The notes under the pieces are model-generated. The model did no database searches. It saw only the letters and a program-made list of their open reading frames with translations, and was not told the origin of the DNA. This document shows, piece by piece, positions 50,049 to 58,187 of a DNA stretch of 64,000 bases. Made by a program: the position numbers and the translations under genes. Numbering within the stretch: the stretch's first letter is position 1; the number at the start of each line of letters is the position of its first letter. Origin of the DNA: Pseudomonas khavaziana (lineage in GTDB: Bacteria > Pseudomonadota > Gammaproteobacteria > Pseudomonadales > Pseudomonadaceae); the NCBI RefSeq assembly GCF_019145205.1, contig NZ_JAHSTT010000001.1, positions 62,001-126,000 on the forward strand, in the 5' to 3' direction.

Positions 50049-50606
50049 ATGTCTGCTGATCTCGAGCATATCCGTCAAATCATGCACGAGGCTGACTGCC
50101 TGTACACCGAAGCGCAAGTCGAAGCAGCGATCGCCAAGGTAGGCGAACACATCACCCGCGAAATGGCCGACACCAACCCGGTGGTCTTCTGCGTGATGAA
50201 CGGTGGCCTGATCTTCGCCGGCAAATTGCTCACACACCTGCAATTCCCGTTGGAAGCTTCCTACCTGCACGCTACCCGCTATCGCAATGAAACCAGCGGC
50301 GGCGACCTGTTCTGGAAGGCCAAGCCGGAAGTCTCGTTTATCGATCGCGATGTGCTGATCATCGATGACATTCTCGATGAAGGTCATACCCTCGGCGCGA
50401 TCATCGATTTCTGCAAACATGCCGGCGCGCGCAAAGTGCACACCGCTGTACTGATCGATAAAGACCACGACCGCAAAGCCCGTCCTGAACTGAAAGCCGA
50501 TTTTGTGGGTCTGCCGTGCGTCGACCGCTATATCTTTGGTTATGGCATGGACTACAAAGGCTACTGGCGTAACGCCAATGGCATCTTTGCCGTTAAAGGA
50601 ATGTAA
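50049..50606 (+). CDS. hpt: Hypoxanthine-guanine phosphoribosyltransferase
   Basis: A 185-residue purine salvage enzyme. The PRPP-binding motif is VLIIDDILDEGHTLGAIIDFCKHAGARKVHTAVLIDKDHDRK, the purine-side segment is ADFVGLPCVDRYIFGYGMDYKGYWRNANGIFAVKGM, and an early active-site region reads PVVFCVMNGGLIFAGKLLTHL. ATG 50049 follows TTGGAGAGCGCC. Three bases separate it from the next gene. Confidence 0.93.
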   Translation: MSADLEHIRQIMHEADCLYTEAQVEAAIAKVGEHITREMADTNPVVFCVMNGGLIFAGKLLTHLQFPLEASYLHATRYRNETSGGDLFWKAKPEVSFIDRDVLIIDDILDEGHTLGAIIDFCKHAGARKVHTAVLIDKDHDRKARPELKADFVGLPCVDRYIFGYGMDYKGYWRNANGIFAVKGM

Positions 50607-50609
50607 TCG

Positions 50610-51077
50610 ATGGCCCGCTTTCTTGATCAGACTCTGTTTGCCGAATTGGCCGAGAAAGCGGCCGTCAACCCCCGTGGACGTCAGAACGTCAATTTCCATG
50701 AGATGCAAGAGCCTTGTCATCGCATGGCGGTCGGCTTGCAGCCCAGCACCTATGTGCAGCCTCATCGTCATATGAGCGCCGATAAGGCCGAGACCTTGCT
50801 GGTGCTCAAGGGGCGCCTGGGAATCCTGATTTTCAGCGAGGCCGGCGAACTGCTCAGCAAGCGTGTGTTGCAAGCCGGCGGAGAGTGCCAGGGCGTAGAC
50901 CTTTCGCCGGGCGTTTTTCATGGACTGGTGGTGCTGGAGCCAGACAGCATCATGTTTGAATGCAAAGCAGGCCCTTACCGTCCTGTCGGCGATGGCGAAC
51001 TGGCAAGCTGGGCGCCCCGTGAAGGCGAGGTGGGTATGGCGGAGTATCACCGCTGGATGCTTGCCCAGTTCGATTAA
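50610..51077 (+). CDS. WbuC-family cupin-fold metalloprotein
   Basis: A 155-residue cupin. Metal-binding histidines are in PSTYVQPHRHMSADKAETLLVLKGRLGILIF (the HRH and Glu of cupin motif 1) and in LSPGVFHGLVVLEPDSIMFECKAGPY (motif 2). It belongs to the WbuC family, some members of which lie in O-antigen clusters. Here it stands 3 bases after hpt and is almost certainly co-transcribed with it. Substrate unknown. Confidence 0.82.
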   Translation: MARFLDQTLFAELAEKAAVNPRGRQNVNFHEMQEPCHRMAVGLQPSTYVQPHRHMSADKAETLLVLKGRLGILIFSEAGELLSKRVLQAGGECQGVDLSPGVFHGLVVLEPDSIMFECKAGPYRPVGDGELASWAPREGEVGMAEYHRWMLAQFD

Positions 51078-51149
51078 GCCCCTCCCACATACTGCATCGC
51101 GCAGGTAGACTTCAAACCCCGTGTAAATGTCTGCAGGCTGGAGTCGGTA

Positions 51150-51437
51150 ATGCGTAAAGATAAGAAACAGGTGATTGGCGACGAGATCGGTGACGACCAA
51201 ATCAAGTTGTTCCTGGACTTCGAGCCGGTTGATGCGACTTCGCCGTCCCTGCACAAACTGATCAAGGCCTATCGTGGCCTGCGTATCGACGATTTCGAGC
51301 GTTTCCTGGGCTTTTTCAAAGAAGCAGGCCTGGACCTGGATGGCCAGGATGAGCATGGCCAGACCTTCGTCGACCTGATCAAGGACCAGCGCAACGCCGC
51401 CGAATACATCGAGTTGATCGACAAAGCCCGCGGCTGA
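51150..51437 (+). CDS. PA4642-family conserved protein of unknown function
   Basis: A 95-residue soluble, acidic, helical protein: MRKDKKQVIGDEIGDDQIKLFLDFEPVDATSPSLHKLIKAYRGLRIDDFERFLGFFKEAGLDLDGQDEHGQTFVDLIKDQRNAAEYIELIDKARG. Its place beside mqo and hpt matches PA4642 of P. aeruginosa. The second half resembles an ankyrin-like or EF-hand-like helix-turn-helix (GLDLDGQDEHGQTFVDLIKD), but I cannot assign a function. A bidirectional terminator follows. Confidence 0.85.
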   Translation: MRKDKKQVIGDEIGDDQIKLFLDFEPVDATSPSLHKLIKAYRGLRIDDFERFLGFFKEAGLDLDGQDEHGQTFVDLIKDQRNAAEYIELIDKARG

Positions 51438-51454
51438 TTATCCGAGCCACAAAA

Positions 51455-51488
51455 AAACGCCCCGGCCTCATAAGAGTCCGGGGCGTTT
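51455..51488. terminator. Bidirectional intrinsic terminator
   Basis: AAACGCCCCGG (51455-51465) and CCGGGGCGTTT (51478-51488) pair perfectly over 11 bp. An A run before the stem and a T run after it allow use from either strand, which suits the convergent PA4642-family and mqo genes. Confidence 0.85.
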
Positions 51489-51498
51489 CGCTTTCAAC

Positions 51499-51599
51499 TG
51501 TAGGAGCGAGCTTGCTCGCGAAGAACCTGAGAGCGCCGCGTCAAACCAGATGAGCTGCGCTATCGTTATCGTTTTTCGCGAGCGAGCTCGCTGCTACAG
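51499..51599. repeat. REP doublet overlapping the 3' end of mqo
   Basis: Arms TGTAGGAGCGAGCTTGCTCG (from 51499) and CGAGCGAGCTCGCTGCTACA (to 51598). The right half and part of the spacer lie inside the mqo reading frame (stop at 51541-51543), so 59 bases of the element are translated. The right arm has one base changed from the usual CTCCTACA. Confidence 0.92.
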
Positions 51600-53079
51600 G
51601 TTCCACCAGTTCCAGGCTGATGTTGTTCTGCGTGTTGATCCTGCGATACAGCTCTGCATCGGTCTCCAGGACCTTTTCCCGTGCCGGGAAGATCTCGTGC
51701 AGCTTGGTCGCCCATTCACCGGCCGCTTTCTGCGGGAAGCAGCGCTCAATCAGTTCGAGCATGATCGACACCGTGACCGAAGCGCCCGGAGACGCGCCCA
51801 ACAGCGCCGCCAGTGAACCGTCCTTGGCCGCCACCAGCTCGGTGCCGAATTGCAGCACGCCGCCTTTCTTCGGGTCTTTCTTGATGATCTGCACCCGCTG
51901 GCCGGCCACTTCCAGGCGCCAGTCCTCGGCTTTCGCCTCGGGGTAGAAGCGGCGCAGGGATTCCAGGCGCTGTTCCATGGACTGGCGTACTTCGCTGACC
52001 AGGTACTTGGTCAGGTCCATGTTGTCGCGGGCCACGGCCAGCATCGGGCCGATGTTGCCGGCGCGAATCGACATCGGCAGGTCAAGGAACGAGCCGTGCT
52101 TGAGGAACTTGGTGGTGAAGCCGGCATAAGGCCCGAACAGCAGGGATTTCTTGCCATCCACCACGCGGGTGTCCAGGTGTGGCACCGACATGGGCGGCGA
52201 ACCCACGGCTGCCTGGCTATACACCTTGGCCTGATGCTGCTTGACCACTTCCGGGTTATCGCAACGCAGCCACTGGCCACTGACCGGGAAGCCGCCGAAG
52301 CCCTTGCTTTCCTCGATGCCCGAGGCTTGCAGCAACGGCAGCGCCGCGCCGCCGGCGCCGAGGAATACGAACTTGGCGTCGACATCACGGCTGTTGCCGC
52401 TGTTGACGTCCTTGATGCTCACGGTCCAGCCGGCACCGTTGCGCTTGAGGCCGGTGACGCGCTTGCAGTATTTGACCTGGGCGTCCGGTGAACTGGTCAG
52501 GTGGCCAAGCAGCTGATTGGTCAGTGCGCCAAAGTTGACATCAGTGCCGTTCATTACGCGAGTGGCGGCGATTTTTTCGTCGAGCGGGCGGCCCGGCATC
52601 ATCAACGGCATCCACTCGGCCATTTCGCTGCGGTCTTCGGTGTAGTGCATATCCGAAAACGCGTGGTGCTGGCTGAGGGTCTCAAAGCGCTTCTTGAGGA
52701 AGGACACGCCTTTGTCGCCCTGCACGAAACTCAGGTGCGGAACCGGGCTGATGAACGACTTGGAAGAGCCAAAAGTGCCCTTCTTGGTCAGGTACGCCCA
52801 GAATTGCTTCGACACCTCGAACTGGGTGTTGATGTGCACGGCTTTCTTGATGTCGATGGAGCCATCGGCGGCCTGCGGCGTGTAGTTCAGCTCACACAGC
52901 CCGGCGTGGCCGGTGCCTGCGTTGTTCCACGGGTTGGAACTCTCCGCGGCACCCGAATCCATCAGCTCAACGACTTCCAGCTTGAGGCCAGGGTCGAGCT
53001 CCTTGAGCAGTACGGCCAGGGTGGCACTCATGATGCCGGCCCCTACCAGTACTACGTCGACTGCTTCGTTATGCGCCAT
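51541..53079 (-). CDS. mqo: Malate:quinone oxidoreductase with a REP-encoded C-terminus
   Basis: Mqo is a membrane-associated FAD enzyme that oxidises malate to oxaloacetate and reduces quinone, serving the TCA cycle in Pseudomonas. The 512-residue protein has the FAD-binding start [95 protein letters not shown], and [22 protein letters not shown]. Residues 495-512 ([18 protein letters not shown]) come from the REP element, so the native C-terminus has been replaced or extended. The start abuts the stop of a small upstream frame. Confidence 0.96.
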   Translation of the reverse strand: MAHNEAVDVVLVGAGIMSATLAVLLKELDPGLKLEVVELMDSGAAESSNPWNNAGTGHAGLCELNYTPQAADGSIDIKKAVHINTQFEVSKQFWAYLTKKGTFGSSKSFISPVPHLSFVQGDKGVSFLKKRFETLSQHHAFSDMHYTEDRSEMAEWMPLMMPGRPLDEKIAATRVMNGTDVNFGALTNQLLGHLTSSPDAQVKYCKRVTGLKRNGAGWTVSIKDVNSGNSRDVDAKFVFLGAGGAALPLLQASGIEESKGFGGFPVSGQWLRCDNPEVVKQHQAKVYSQAAVGSPPMSVPHLDTRVVDGKKSLLFGPYAGFTTKFLKHGSFLDLPMSIRAGNIGPMLAVARDNMDLTKYLVSEVRQSMEQRLESLRRFYPEAKAEDWRLEVAGQRVQIIKKDPKKGGVLQFGTELVAAKDGSLAALLGASPGASVTVSIMLELIERCFPQKAAGEWATKLHEIFPAREKVLETDAELYRRINTQNNISLELVEPVAASSLAKNDNDSAAHLV

Positions 53080-53804
53080 TTAACGCGTCTCCAAAATCTG
53101 CAGCACCAAATTGACGGCATGGCTGCCAGGAGTGACGGGGCGGTTCACGTGTTGCCCCAGGTTACCCATGGCCAGGATCGCCATGTCCGTTTCGCAATTC
53201 TTTGCAACTTCAGCACACGCTTCCTGCCGGGCTAATCTGCCTATGAACGCATTCATGGGCGCCTGTGGCAATTCGACTTATGGTCAAAGCGTGCGATTCG
53301 TGCAACCAATCCGTAGCGGACAGGCTCAAGCTCCGGTTTTTGAAGAAGGCTCGATCCTGTGTAATTGGGCTGCCCCAGACGCTGATGGTGCTTGTACAAA
53401 CGCCAAACTATTCATTTGCTCGCCACACTCTTGTGAAGTTGTGAAAACCCGTTTTTTCACGCTCTTTTGAAGACGTGAACCTCAAAAAAGGGCTGCCCAG
53501 CCTGGCACCTGGCCCGCAAACCTCTGCCGACATGCGGCAAAACGGGCAAACAACTCAAGTGGCCGAGCGCAATGGCAGCTCTGGCAGATTCGACAAAGAC
53601 GGGTGGTTTGCAAAGGAAACAGCAAGCACGCCAGCTTCACTCGATCTGTGTGGGCGGCTCTCTGTGGGCGATTTTGGGGGCTAATGCCTGGGCATTAACG
53701 ATGCTGCGAGGCCCGATCAGGAGACGTCCTTATAATCGGGGGGAGATTGTAGCGAAGAACGCCAAGGAAATGGGCGTGTTTTATGACTTTTATTAGCGCC
53801 TCGG
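53080..53804. other. 725-base region without a convincing gene upstream of mqo
   Basis: No frame here has clear coding character. A 58-codon minus-strand frame (53256-53080, MNAFIGRLARQEACAEVAKNCETD...) ends in TAA directly against the mqo ATG. It could be a leader ORF, but its ribosome site is weak. A sequence TATAAT at 53731-53736 could be a plus-strand -10, but no good -35 lies upstream. The rest holds the mqo 5' leader and promoter, which I could not place, and possibly a small RNA. No REP copy is present. Confidence 0.4.
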
Positions 53805-54038
53805 TCAGGAGGCCAACACTTGCCGGTGCCGTGGGCGAAAAACCTGTGGGCTGACCCGGGCGCTGGCCGGCAGTGGGCGGTGCATCCAGCCCAGGTGAGT
53901 CTCTGTCACTTCGACCCAGCCTTCACCGACCGGCGGCAGGCTGCACTGCTTGAATGCCTGGCAATGGCCTTGGGCATCGAGCAGGGCGAAGTGGCGGTGA
54001 CGGGTGTGTGTCATAAACAGGGTCTTGAGAAGGCGCAT
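53805..54038 (-). CDS. Small conserved-looking hypothetical protein
   Basis: A 77-residue basic protein: MRLLKTLFMTHTRHRHFALLDAQGHCQAFKQCSLPPVGEGWVEVTETHLGWMHRPLPASARVSPQVFRPRHRQVLAS. It has no signal peptide or membrane helix. The middle (HFALLDAQGHCQAFKQCSLPPVGEGWVEVTE) looks like a compact beta-structured domain. The true start may be ATG 54014 (MTHTRHRH). The gene stands alone, and I cannot assign a function. Confidence 0.6.
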   Translation of the reverse strand: MRLLKTLFMTHTRHRHFALLDAQGHCQAFKQCSLPPVGEGWVEVTETHLGWMHRPLPASARVSPQVFRPRHRQVLAS

Positions 54039-54221
54039 GGCTGTGTACCTATTGCGTTACATGCTTGAAGGTTGCCAGTGTGGCATGACACTGGGGTGAC
54101 GAATTTATGCGAATTTGTAATTTGCCCCCTGCCTTCAGCCGCCGTTCAGGATCGCTGGTGAGTGGCGCGCGTGCACCGTTATACTGGCGGCCTGTCTGCA
54201 CCCAGTCCTGGAGAAATGAGT

Positions 54222-54806
54222 ATGTTGCAACGCCTGTTGTTCGGTTTGATCACTGTGACCAGTTTGACCCTGGTTGGCTGCGCCAACAGCCCGCAACAAC
54301 TCAGCCCGCAGCCTAAAGTCACTGCGCCATTGGCCGCGGTAGGCCATGGCCAGCCGGTGTCGGTGCGGGTGGTAGACGGTCGCCCGTCGCCGACCCTGGG
54401 TTCGCGTGGCGGCCTGTACCCTGAGACGGCGCTGATTTCGGTGACCGGCCAGGACGTGCTGCCCAAGTTGCAGGCCCAGGCTGAAGCCGCCGTGCGCTTG
54501 CTGGGCTTTACCCCGACCAACTCCCCAGGCGTGCCGCAACTGACTGTGACCCTGGCCGAGCTGAAATATCAGTCGCCCAAGGAAGGCCTGTATGTGACCG
54601 AAGCGTCCATCGGTGCGACCTTCAAGTCCGACGTCAGCGCCGGTACCCGCCGCTACAGCGGCCGCTACGCCGCCTCGCTCAACCAGCGCTTCGGGATGTC
54701 GCCCAACCAGGAAACCAACACCAAGTTGGTCAGCGACGTGCTCAGTGATGCCTTGACCCGCCTGTTCAAGGACCCAAGCATCGGCCAATTGCTCAGCGCG
54801 CAATAA
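54222..54806 (+). CDS. YajG-family lipoprotein
   Basis: A 194-residue lipoprotein with signal peptide MLQRLLFGLITVTSLTLVGC (lipobox LVGC, Cys20). The YajG-type domain follows: PVSVRVVDGRPSPTLGSRGGLYPETALISVTGQDVLPKLQAQAEAAVRLLGFTPTN ... LTVTLAELKYQSPKEGLYVTEASIGATFKSDV. With Ala after the lipid Cys it should go to the outer membrane. ATG 54222 is spaced seven bases from GGAGA; ATG 54216 is too close. Role unknown in the family. A strong terminator follows. Confidence 0.85.
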   Translation: MLQRLLFGLITVTSLTLVGCANSPQQLSPQPKVTAPLAAVGHGQPVSVRVVDGRPSPTLGSRGGLYPETALISVTGQDVLPKLQAQAEAAVRLLGFTPTNSPGVPQLTVTLAELKYQSPKEGLYVTEASIGATFKSDVSAGTRRYSGRYAASLNQRFGMSPNQETNTKLVSDVLSDALTRLFKDPSIGQLLSAQ

Positions 54807-54819
54807 GCTGTTCGAAAAA

Positions 54820-54850
54820 AACCGGGCTCATTGCTGAGCCCGGTTTTTTT
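54820..54850. terminator. Intrinsic terminator after the YajG-family gene
   Basis: AACCGGGCTCA (54820-54830) pairs perfectly with TGAGCCCGGTT (54835-54845) around a 4-base loop, with an A run before and T run after. It can serve both this gene and the convergent small gene at 54866. Confidence 0.9.
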
Positions 54851-54865
54851 ATACCTGTGGTTTGG

Positions 54866-55075
54866 TCATGCCGCCGTATCGACATAAAAGTCCAGCACAC
54901 TCACGCCGGTGAGCAAATCCAGCTCCGGCAGGTCGGCATGCTGGTGCCCGCCGAGGGCGCAATACACCAGCCAGTGGCGGTCCTGGACGTTGAACGCGAG
55001 GCTGCCGATCAGCGCCTCTTGCTCATCGCTTTGGGCGATCAGATACAGTCGATCCTGGTTTTGCGCATGCAACAT
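54866..55075 (-). CDS. Small hypothetical protein
   Basis: A 69-residue acidic protein: MLHAQNQDRLYLIAQSDEQEALIGSLAFNVQDRHWLVYCALGGHQHADLPELDLLTGVSVLDFYVDTAA. It is probably a small alpha/beta fold. It has no signal, membrane segment or known motif. Upstream of ATG 55075 the minus strand reads AGGAGCTTGTC, a good ribosome site, which supports its being real. It is convergent with the YajG-family gene and shares its terminator. Confidence 0.65.
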   Translation of the reverse strand: MLHAQNQDRLYLIAQSDEQEALIGSLAFNVQDRHWLVYCALGGHQHADLPELDLLTGVSVLDFYVDTAA

Positions 55076-55257
55076 GACAAGCTCCTCAAGCGTCGAAGGG
55101 CAACAGGGTGGCTTGTTAAGGTGACGTTCAGGTGACGCTGTAAATTACTGGATACATTAGCCGTCCACGGGAAGGGAGTATCAAAGACGCAGGAGGCGAC
55201 TATCGTTCAGCTTTGTATTTGGACTGATACCCGAACACTGATCCGCCGAGGTTTGCG

Positions 55258-55515
55258 ATGGCGCTGCCTGCACTGTTCATCAATGCTGTTGCCCTACTGA
55301 TTGCCTGCTCGGGCGCCCTGGTGCTGTTCATCACCCGCCTGCACGCGCAACGCGCAATGGCCGACCTGGCCATGCGCAGCGAAGAGCGTGCGATTGACCA
55401 GCCGATGCTCTTTTTGGACGCGCGCACCGAACGGGCGCATCGCCAGTCTTACCGGGCTGGGTTCGCCTGCCTTGGCCTGGCCCTGGCCGCCTCCTGGCTC
55501 AGCACCCACTTGTAG
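55258..55515 (+). CDS. Small membrane protein of unknown function, stop codon inside a REP element
   Basis: An 85-residue protein with two hydrophobic segments (ALFINAVALLIACSGALVLFITRL and AGFACLGLALAASWLSTHL) around a charged loop (EERAIDQPMLFLDARTERAHRQSYR), so likely two transmembrane helices in a hairpin. The TAG stop at 55513-55515 is the TAG of the REP arm TTGTAGGAGCGAG, so the element supplies the end of the gene. No family recognised. Confidence 0.65.
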   Translation: MALPALFINAVALLIACSGALVLFITRLHAQRAMADLAMRSEERAIDQPMLFLDARTERAHRQSYRAGFACLGLALAASWLSTHL

Positions 55516-55611
55516 GAGCGAGCTTGCTCGCGAAAAACTCAAAGGCGCCGCGTTTATTCAGAAAGCACGCGTTATCGTTGACGTTTTTCGCGAGCGAGCT
55601 CGCTCCTACAG
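55511..55611. repeat. REP doublet, TGTAGGAGCGAGCTTGCTCGCGAA family
   Basis: Arms TGTAGGAGCGAGCTTGCTCG (from 55511) and CGAGCGAGCTCGCTCCTACA (to 55610), with the spacer segment GCGTTATCGTTGACG. It lies between the convergent small membrane-protein and acyltransferase genes and provides the stop codon of the former. Confidence 0.92.
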
Positions 55612-55651
55612 GTATTAGGGCTGCCCCCCTCTCCCACATTTGGATGAGTGT

Positions 55652-56818
55652 TTACAGGGGGATCCCGGCCTTGACGCGGTATTGATTGCGTACCGGCGTC
55701 GCATACTGCACCACCAGATAAGGCCGGTGCTCCGCCGGGCATTCGTTCAGGCGTCGTTCCCATTCCGCCTTGGCCTTGGCCAGCTCATCGGCCGGGAATA
55801 CATCGGCGGCCTCGGGCACTTGCAGCTGCGGGTCGGCTTCACTCCACTGCGCGTACGCCAGGTAATGCACCGGGAACAGCCGGTAACCGCCGAGGATCTG
55901 CCGATCCATTTCCACTGCCAGCAGCTTGGTATCTTCGAAGCGCTCGGTGATCGGCGGCGCAAAATTCACATGCACCCGGCCCTTGTAGCCGGTGATGCCC
56001 AAGGCAATGCTCACATCGTCCTCACCCGGTGCCTTGGCGTAGGTGCCGGTGGTGGCGCGGATATACAGCTCGCGGGCCTTGGCGGCGTCGCAAGGGTCGT
56101 ACTCGTAGCTGATGGACACCGGCGTCAGGTTCAACGACTGGATGACCTCGGCAAACGGCTCGTCCTTGCGGCTGACATGGAACATCTTGAGGATTGCCGA
56201 TTCAGTGCGGTCATCGCCATCCTTTGCCCGGCCTTCGGCCTGGGCAATCCAGATCGACTGGCAGTCGTTGCGGATCGAATGGTTGATATAGGCCGACAGC
56301 AGGTTATAGGCCGCCATCTTCTCCTTTCGCCCGGTAATCGAACGGTGCACGATAAAGCTCTTGTTCAAGCGCATCAGGTCGCTGACAAACGGCTTTTGCA
56401 GCAGGTTGTCGCCGATGGCGATGCGTGGCGTCGGCAAGCCGGCGTGGTACACGGCATAGTTGACGAAGGCCGGGTCCATCACGATGTCGCGGTGGTTGGC
56501 CAAAAACAGATAGGCGGTGCCGGATTTGAGCTGTTCGACGCCGGTGTAGGTTACGCCGTCGGTCGCCCGGTCAATGGTGTGGTCGACGTAATACTCGACT
56601 TTGTCCTGCAGCGTGGCCACGGTGGTGACGCCGGCAAACTCGCGGCGCAATTTGCGTGCGATCATCGGCTTGAGCAACCAGCCCAGGGCGCCGGCAAAGC
56701 GCGGGAAGCGGAAATGAGTCAGGATGTCCAGAAAGGCCTTGTCACTGAACAGACGCGCCAGCACTGCCGGGACTTCGCTGTCGTTGTAAGGTCGGATGGT
56801 ATCGAATTCGCCCATCAT
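55652..56818 (-). CDS. PlsC-type acyltransferase
   Basis: A 388-residue protein with the acyl-glycerophosphate acyltransferase core. The catalytic H-x4-D box is in YLFLANHRDIVMDPAFVNY (about residue 107), followed by FIVHRSITGRKEKMAAYNLLSAYI and SIWIAQAEGRAKDGDDRTESAILKM, the acceptor-binding block. It is longer than 1-acylglycerol-3-phosphate acyltransferase (about 245 residues), with added N- and C-terminal regions, so it is a separate family member whose acceptor (phospholipid, ornithine lipid or other) is unclear. No membrane helix is obvious. MMG at 56818 could start one codon later. Confidence 0.82.
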   Translation of the reverse strand: MMGEFDTIRPYNDSEVPAVLARLFSDKAFLDILTHFRFPRFAGALGWLLKPMIARKLRREFAGVTTVATLQDKVEYYVDHTIDRATDGVTYTGVEQLKSGTAYLFLANHRDIVMDPAFVNYAVYHAGLPTPRIAIGDNLLQKPFVSDLMRLNKSFIVHRSITGRKEKMAAYNLLSAYINHSIRNDCQSIWIAQAEGRAKDGDDRTESAILKMFHVSRKDEPFAEVIQSLNLTPVSISYEYDPCDAAKARELYIRATTGTYAKAPGEDDVSIALGITGYKGRVHVNFAPPITERFEDTKLLAVEMDRQILGGYRLFPVHYLAYAQWSEADPQLQVPEAADVFPADELAKAKAEWERRLNECPAEHRPYLVVQYATPVRNQYRVKAGIPL

Positions 56819-56947
56819 GCTCTCTTGTTAGAAACGGCTAGGGTAAGTAAAGGAAATAGCAGGAGCGGCGTGAGTAAACTGGCTCAGCCGGAAATAGCCC
56901 TGTAAATAGACCGGCGATTATACGCACAAGTCACCTTGGAGACTGCG

Positions 56948-57130
56948 ATGCTGGAAACTGCGCTGTACGATTGTCCTTATTGTGGCGAAACGGTCGAGAC
57001 AACGGTGGATTTGTCTGGTGGTGACCAGTCCTATATAGAAGACTGCCAGGTGTGTTGCCGGCCGATCACGTTCGACCTGCAAGTCCATGGTGACGAGTGG
57101 ATGCTTGAAACCCGCAGTGAAAATGAATGA
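56948..57130 (+). CDS. CPXCG-motif cysteine-rich small protein
   Basis: A 60-residue protein of the CPXCG family: [59 protein letters not shown] and CQVC form a zinc-ribbon-like pair of knuckles. ATG 56948 has GGAG six bases upstream. Its end overlaps the region of the next gene, and both are probably on one transcript. Cellular role not known. Confidence 0.87.
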   Translation: MLETALYDCPYCGETVETTVDLSGGDQSYIEDCQVCCRPITFDLQVHGDEWMLETRSENE

Positions 57131-57141
57131 CAGGTACGCCC

Positions 57142-57402
57142 ATGCAGCGAATCTATGAACCGGAAAACCTGATGGAAGGCGAGCTGCTGCAACAGATGCT
57201 TGCCAGCGAAGGAATCGAGGCGCACCTGGTGGGCCGCCATTTGCTCGGTGGCACCGGCGAACTGCCGATCTTTGGCTTGCTTGGGCTTGAAGTCGACAAT
57301 GACCAGGCCGCCTGTGCCCGCGAGCTGATCACTGCCTATATCGGTGCGCAACCGCTGCCCGGTGATGAACCCGACAGCTTCCCCGACGTATTGGTCTGTT
57401 AG
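57142..57402 (+). CDS. DUF2007-type putative signal-transducing protein
   Basis: An 86-residue ferredoxin-like fold protein with the DUF2007 pattern: MQRIYEPENLMEGELLQQMLASEGIEAHLVGRHLLGGTGELPIFGLLGLEVDNDQAACARELITAY. ATG 57142 has AGG seven bases upstream; ATG 57127, overlapping the previous stop, is the alternative and would indicate translational coupling. It follows the CPXCG gene and precedes the SRAP gene on the same strand. The function of the domain is not established. Confidence 0.82.
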   Translation: MQRIYEPENLMEGELLQQMLASEGIEAHLVGRHLLGGTGELPIFGLLGLEVDNDQAACARELITAYIGAQPLPGDEPDSFPDVLVC

Positions 57403-57439
57403 GCTGTCGGTCGGTTTACCCCAAGAGTCGTGTTGCCCC

Positions 57440-58060
57440 ATGTGTGGACGTTATGCCCTGTTTCGCTGGAACCCCGCCTTTGCTGCCTTGCCCGGCTTCC
57501 CTGCCGACCAGCAGGCCCAGTGGAACATCTCTCCCAATGATTCGGTGCTGATCCAGCGCCTGAACGAAGGCCAGCTCACCCTGGCCCGTGCCCGTTGGGG
57601 CCTCACGCCGCCCTGGCTCACCGACCTTTCCCGCACCCCGGCCCACGCCCGCGCCGAAACCCTGGCCGAGCAACCGATGTTCCGCGAAGCCTTCCGCCAG
57701 CGCCGCTGCCTGCTGCCGGCCAACGGTTTCTACGAGTGGCGCGGCACCCAGCGCAAGCGCCCGTATTGGCTGACACCGGGGGAGGGTTCCACACTGTTTT
57801 TTGCCGCGATCTGGGAAGCCTATCCGGTGCAGGAACAGGTGTGGCTGAGTACGGCGGTGATCACCCAGGCGGCGCAGAGCCAGCGACGCCCATTGATCCT
57901 GGATGCGGCAGGGCAGGCGGCGTGGCTCGATCCCGAGACGCCGCTGCATGTGTTGCAGGGCTTGCTGGCCGGTGAGCCCGCCGCATTACGCGAGCGCGTG
58001 CTGGCCAATATGGTCAATGATCCGAAGCTCAACGGGCCGGAGTGCCTGACCCCGGCTTGA
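57440..58060 (+). CDS. SRAP (YedK/HMCES-like) protein with two substituted active-site residues
   Basis: SRAP proteins crosslink through Cys2 to abasic sites in single-stranded DNA and shield them. This 206-residue copy keeps MCGRYALF (Cys2), the LARARWGLTPPWL segment and the Glu of LPANGFYEWRG (YedK Glu105). At the position of YedK Asn75 (motif INAR.ET) it has AHARAET, so Asn is replaced by His. At His160 (motif IHDRRP) it has AQSQRRP, so His is replaced by Ser. The C-terminal VLANMVNDPKLNGPECL resembles the usual end. DNA binding is likely retained; crosslink chemistry may differ. ATG 57440 is fixed by the need for Cys2. Confidence 0.87.
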   Translation: MCGRYALFRWNPAFAALPGFPADQQAQWNISPNDSVLIQRLNEGQLTLARARWGLTPPWLTDLSRTPAHARAETLAEQPMFREAFRQRRCLLPANGFYEWRGTQRKRPYWLTPGEGSTLFFAAIWEAYPVQEQVWLSTAVITQAAQSQRRPLILDAAGQAAWLDPETPLHVLQGLLAGEPAALRERVLANMVNDPKLNGPECLTPA

Positions 58061-58187
58061 GCCGATGCCTGCCAGGTCATCTGCACTGTGGGATGTGTCC
58101 GAAATTCAGTAGTTAAATGTCTGATGTATCTGGCGCGGATACAAACGACCGCCTACGATACGCGCCATGTGTTCAGGGAGCGTGTTC

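Noticed and set aside
53731..53736. TATAAT as the -10 of a plus-strand gene or small RNA
   Set aside because: No acceptable -35 lies 16-18 bases upstream and no gene starts on that strand within reach. It is kept only as a remark in the intergenic entry.
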